Shown here: positions 62,883-64,000 of the stretch, one piece after another
Layout: every line of letters starts with the position of its first letter
Numbering within the stretch: the stretch's first letter is position 1
Assembly (NCBI GenBank): GCA_905221605.1
Contig: CAJNDS010000198.1
Location: 128,501-192,500 of the forward strand
DNA from: Symbiodinium natans
Lineage: Eukaryota > Sar > Dinophyceae > Suessiales > Symbiodiniaceae
Direction of reading: 5' to 3'
Length of the DNA: 64,000 nt
The notes under the pieces: model-generated
The model's database searches: none
What the model was told of the DNA's origin: nothing
What the model saw: only the letters and a program-made list of their open reading frames with translations
Position numbers and translations under genes: made by a program

Positions 62883-64000
62883 ATGGCACGCTCATCGTGG
62901 AAAGTCTTGAGCGTGGCTGCTGCGCTGGTCGCATTGTACAACTTTTGCAACAGCTTGAGTTTTGTGCCCGGGCCCTTGAGAAAGCAGCTGCCGGTGGCCG
63001 CTGCGTCTGCAGCCGGCATGATGATGGCTCCAGCTGCTTTCGCTGACGAGATTGGTGACGCCGCGAAGAAGCTTGGTGATGCTTCCTATGACTTCGCGAA
63101 GGAAGTGGACTGGAACAACGGCATCTTCTTGCAAGCTCCTGGCAAGTTCCAACCTCTTCAAGCCCTGAAGGCGATTGACAAGATGATTGATAGCTCTTGA
63201 AGGCAGCGGCGGAGGCCCATCACAAGGCCATCGGAAGCATCTCGGGCCCCAACGGTGTGACTTCTCGAGCGGATTGGGATGCGGTGAACGCAGCTCTGGG
63301 CCGCGTTGTGGCGTCTGTCCCCAAGGCAAAGGTCATGGACGTCTACAATGCGGTGAAGGACATCACTGACCCCGCCGTGCCCCCCTACATGAAGTCTTTG
63401 GTCAATGGTGCAGATGCCGAGAAGGCATACAAGGGCTTCTTGGAGTTCAAGGATGTGGTGGAAAAGAGCATTGGAGTTGATTCAGATTTATGTTTGACTT
63501 TCTCATACTTTCTCAGCATTCCCATGTCGTTCTGCATCTGCATCGCTTCTAAGCTGAATTCCTCAAACAAATCCAAGGAACCAAGTGTCTGCGGTTGGTG
63601 CTCCTGCCACTGTGCCCACTGGTGACAAGATTGGTGCGGCAGCGAAAGCCCTCTCGGATGCATCGTACCCTTTCTTGAAAGAGGTGCAGGATTGCAAAGA
63701 AGTCTTTGCTGGAGAACCAATGAGAAGCTTCATGTAGTCCCCAATGCCATATCCAGTTCCGAAAGGCTTGAGATGGGTTTCCTTTGACCGAGCATGCTGG
63801 TTTGTTTGTGTGCGAACTATGCGAACCCTCAGGTGGACTGGCTGTCCGATGTTTACCTGAAGCCGCTGCCAGGCACCACCGCCCCGAAGGTGATGACCGC
63901 CATTGACAAGATGATCGTCATGGGCAGCCAGATGGACGGAAACCTGTTGAAGGCTGCCGCCGAAGCGCACCACAAGGCCATTGGCAGCGTCGATGCTAAG
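62883..64000 (+). pseudogene. PCP: PCP copy with 22-bp frameshifting deletion, cut by window end
   Basis: Same layout as the complete copy: exon 1 62883-63473, intron 1 63474-63585, exon 2 63586-63683, intron 2 63684-63832, exon 3 from 63833 to the window edge. At about 63190, 22 bp present in the intact gene (around 61539-61560) are missing, so the frame hits TGA at 63198-63200 inside the first domain. Elsewhere differences from copy 2 are rare substitutions and a few bases in intron 2. Either a recently broken copy or an assembly/read error. Confidence 0.85.

Noticed and set aside
1-64000. tRNA and full rRNA genes
   Set aside because: None recognised by eye; a covariance-model scan would be needed to exclude them.

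Overview
The window looks like nuclear DNA of a peridinin-containing dinoflagellate, most likely Symbiodiniaceae-like. Four things support this: a tandem array of peridinin-chlorophyll a-binding protein (PCP) genes at the right end; introns that fit best with GA-AG as well as GT-AG borders; many interstitial CCCTAAA/TTTAGGG telomere-like tracts, often inside introns; and a nuclear piece of an AT-rich dinoflagellate-type mitochondrial cob gene. All calls come from reading the sequence. No database search or transcript evidence was available, so exon borders are inferences.

Layout. 1-7.3 kb: two minus-strand multi-exon genes of unknown family (one with an EF-hand and a membrane segment), separated by a 9-bp minisatellite. 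7.3-12.8 kb: no convincing gene, several diverged short tandem repeats. 12.8-22.8 kb: a minus-strand Ty1/copia LTR retrotransposon with recognisable LTRs, primer-binding site, polypurine tract and one 7.9-kb gag-pol frame that continues about 690 codons past RNase H; its 5' LTR is broken by a local inversion. 24.0-25.0 kb: AT-rich mitochondrial-like insert (cob). 26.3-28.2 kb: a two-exon ionotropic glutamate receptor-like channel. 29-32.9 kb: weak gene candidates, palindromic repeats, G-rich and telomere-like tracts.

33.3-44.2 kb: a non-LTR retrotransposon with a long ORF1 and an ORF2 encoding an apurinic-type endonuclease, reverse transcriptase, C2H2 fingers and, at its C-terminus, a ubiquitin-specific-protease (USP)-like domain; a third ORF is overprinted between the fingers and the protease. 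44.2-48.2 kb, minus strand: an IS1595/Merlin-like transposase gene and a multi-exon gene with a superfamily-3-helicase-like P-loop domain. A GTAGGTCACTG-G(n)-(AT)n motif occurs at 32.95 kb and, inverted, at 48.73 kb, bracketing this mobile-element-rich block. 51-59.5 kb, plus strand: a many-exon TRP-like cation channel gene (ankyrin repeats, membrane segments, pore, last membrane helix, coiled-coil tail) with telomere-like repeats in its introns.

60.7-64 kb: three PCP units in tandem: a 5'-truncated copy, one complete three-exon gene, and one copy with a 22-bp frameshifting deletion that runs off the window. The host genes here are light harvesting (PCP) and membrane signalling or channels (EF-hand protein, glutamate receptor, TRP-like). 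Most of the remaining space is retroelements and their debris. The strongest leads for new biology are the retrotransposon-borne USP-like domain with its overprinted ORF, and the large C-terminal extension of the copia polyprotein.
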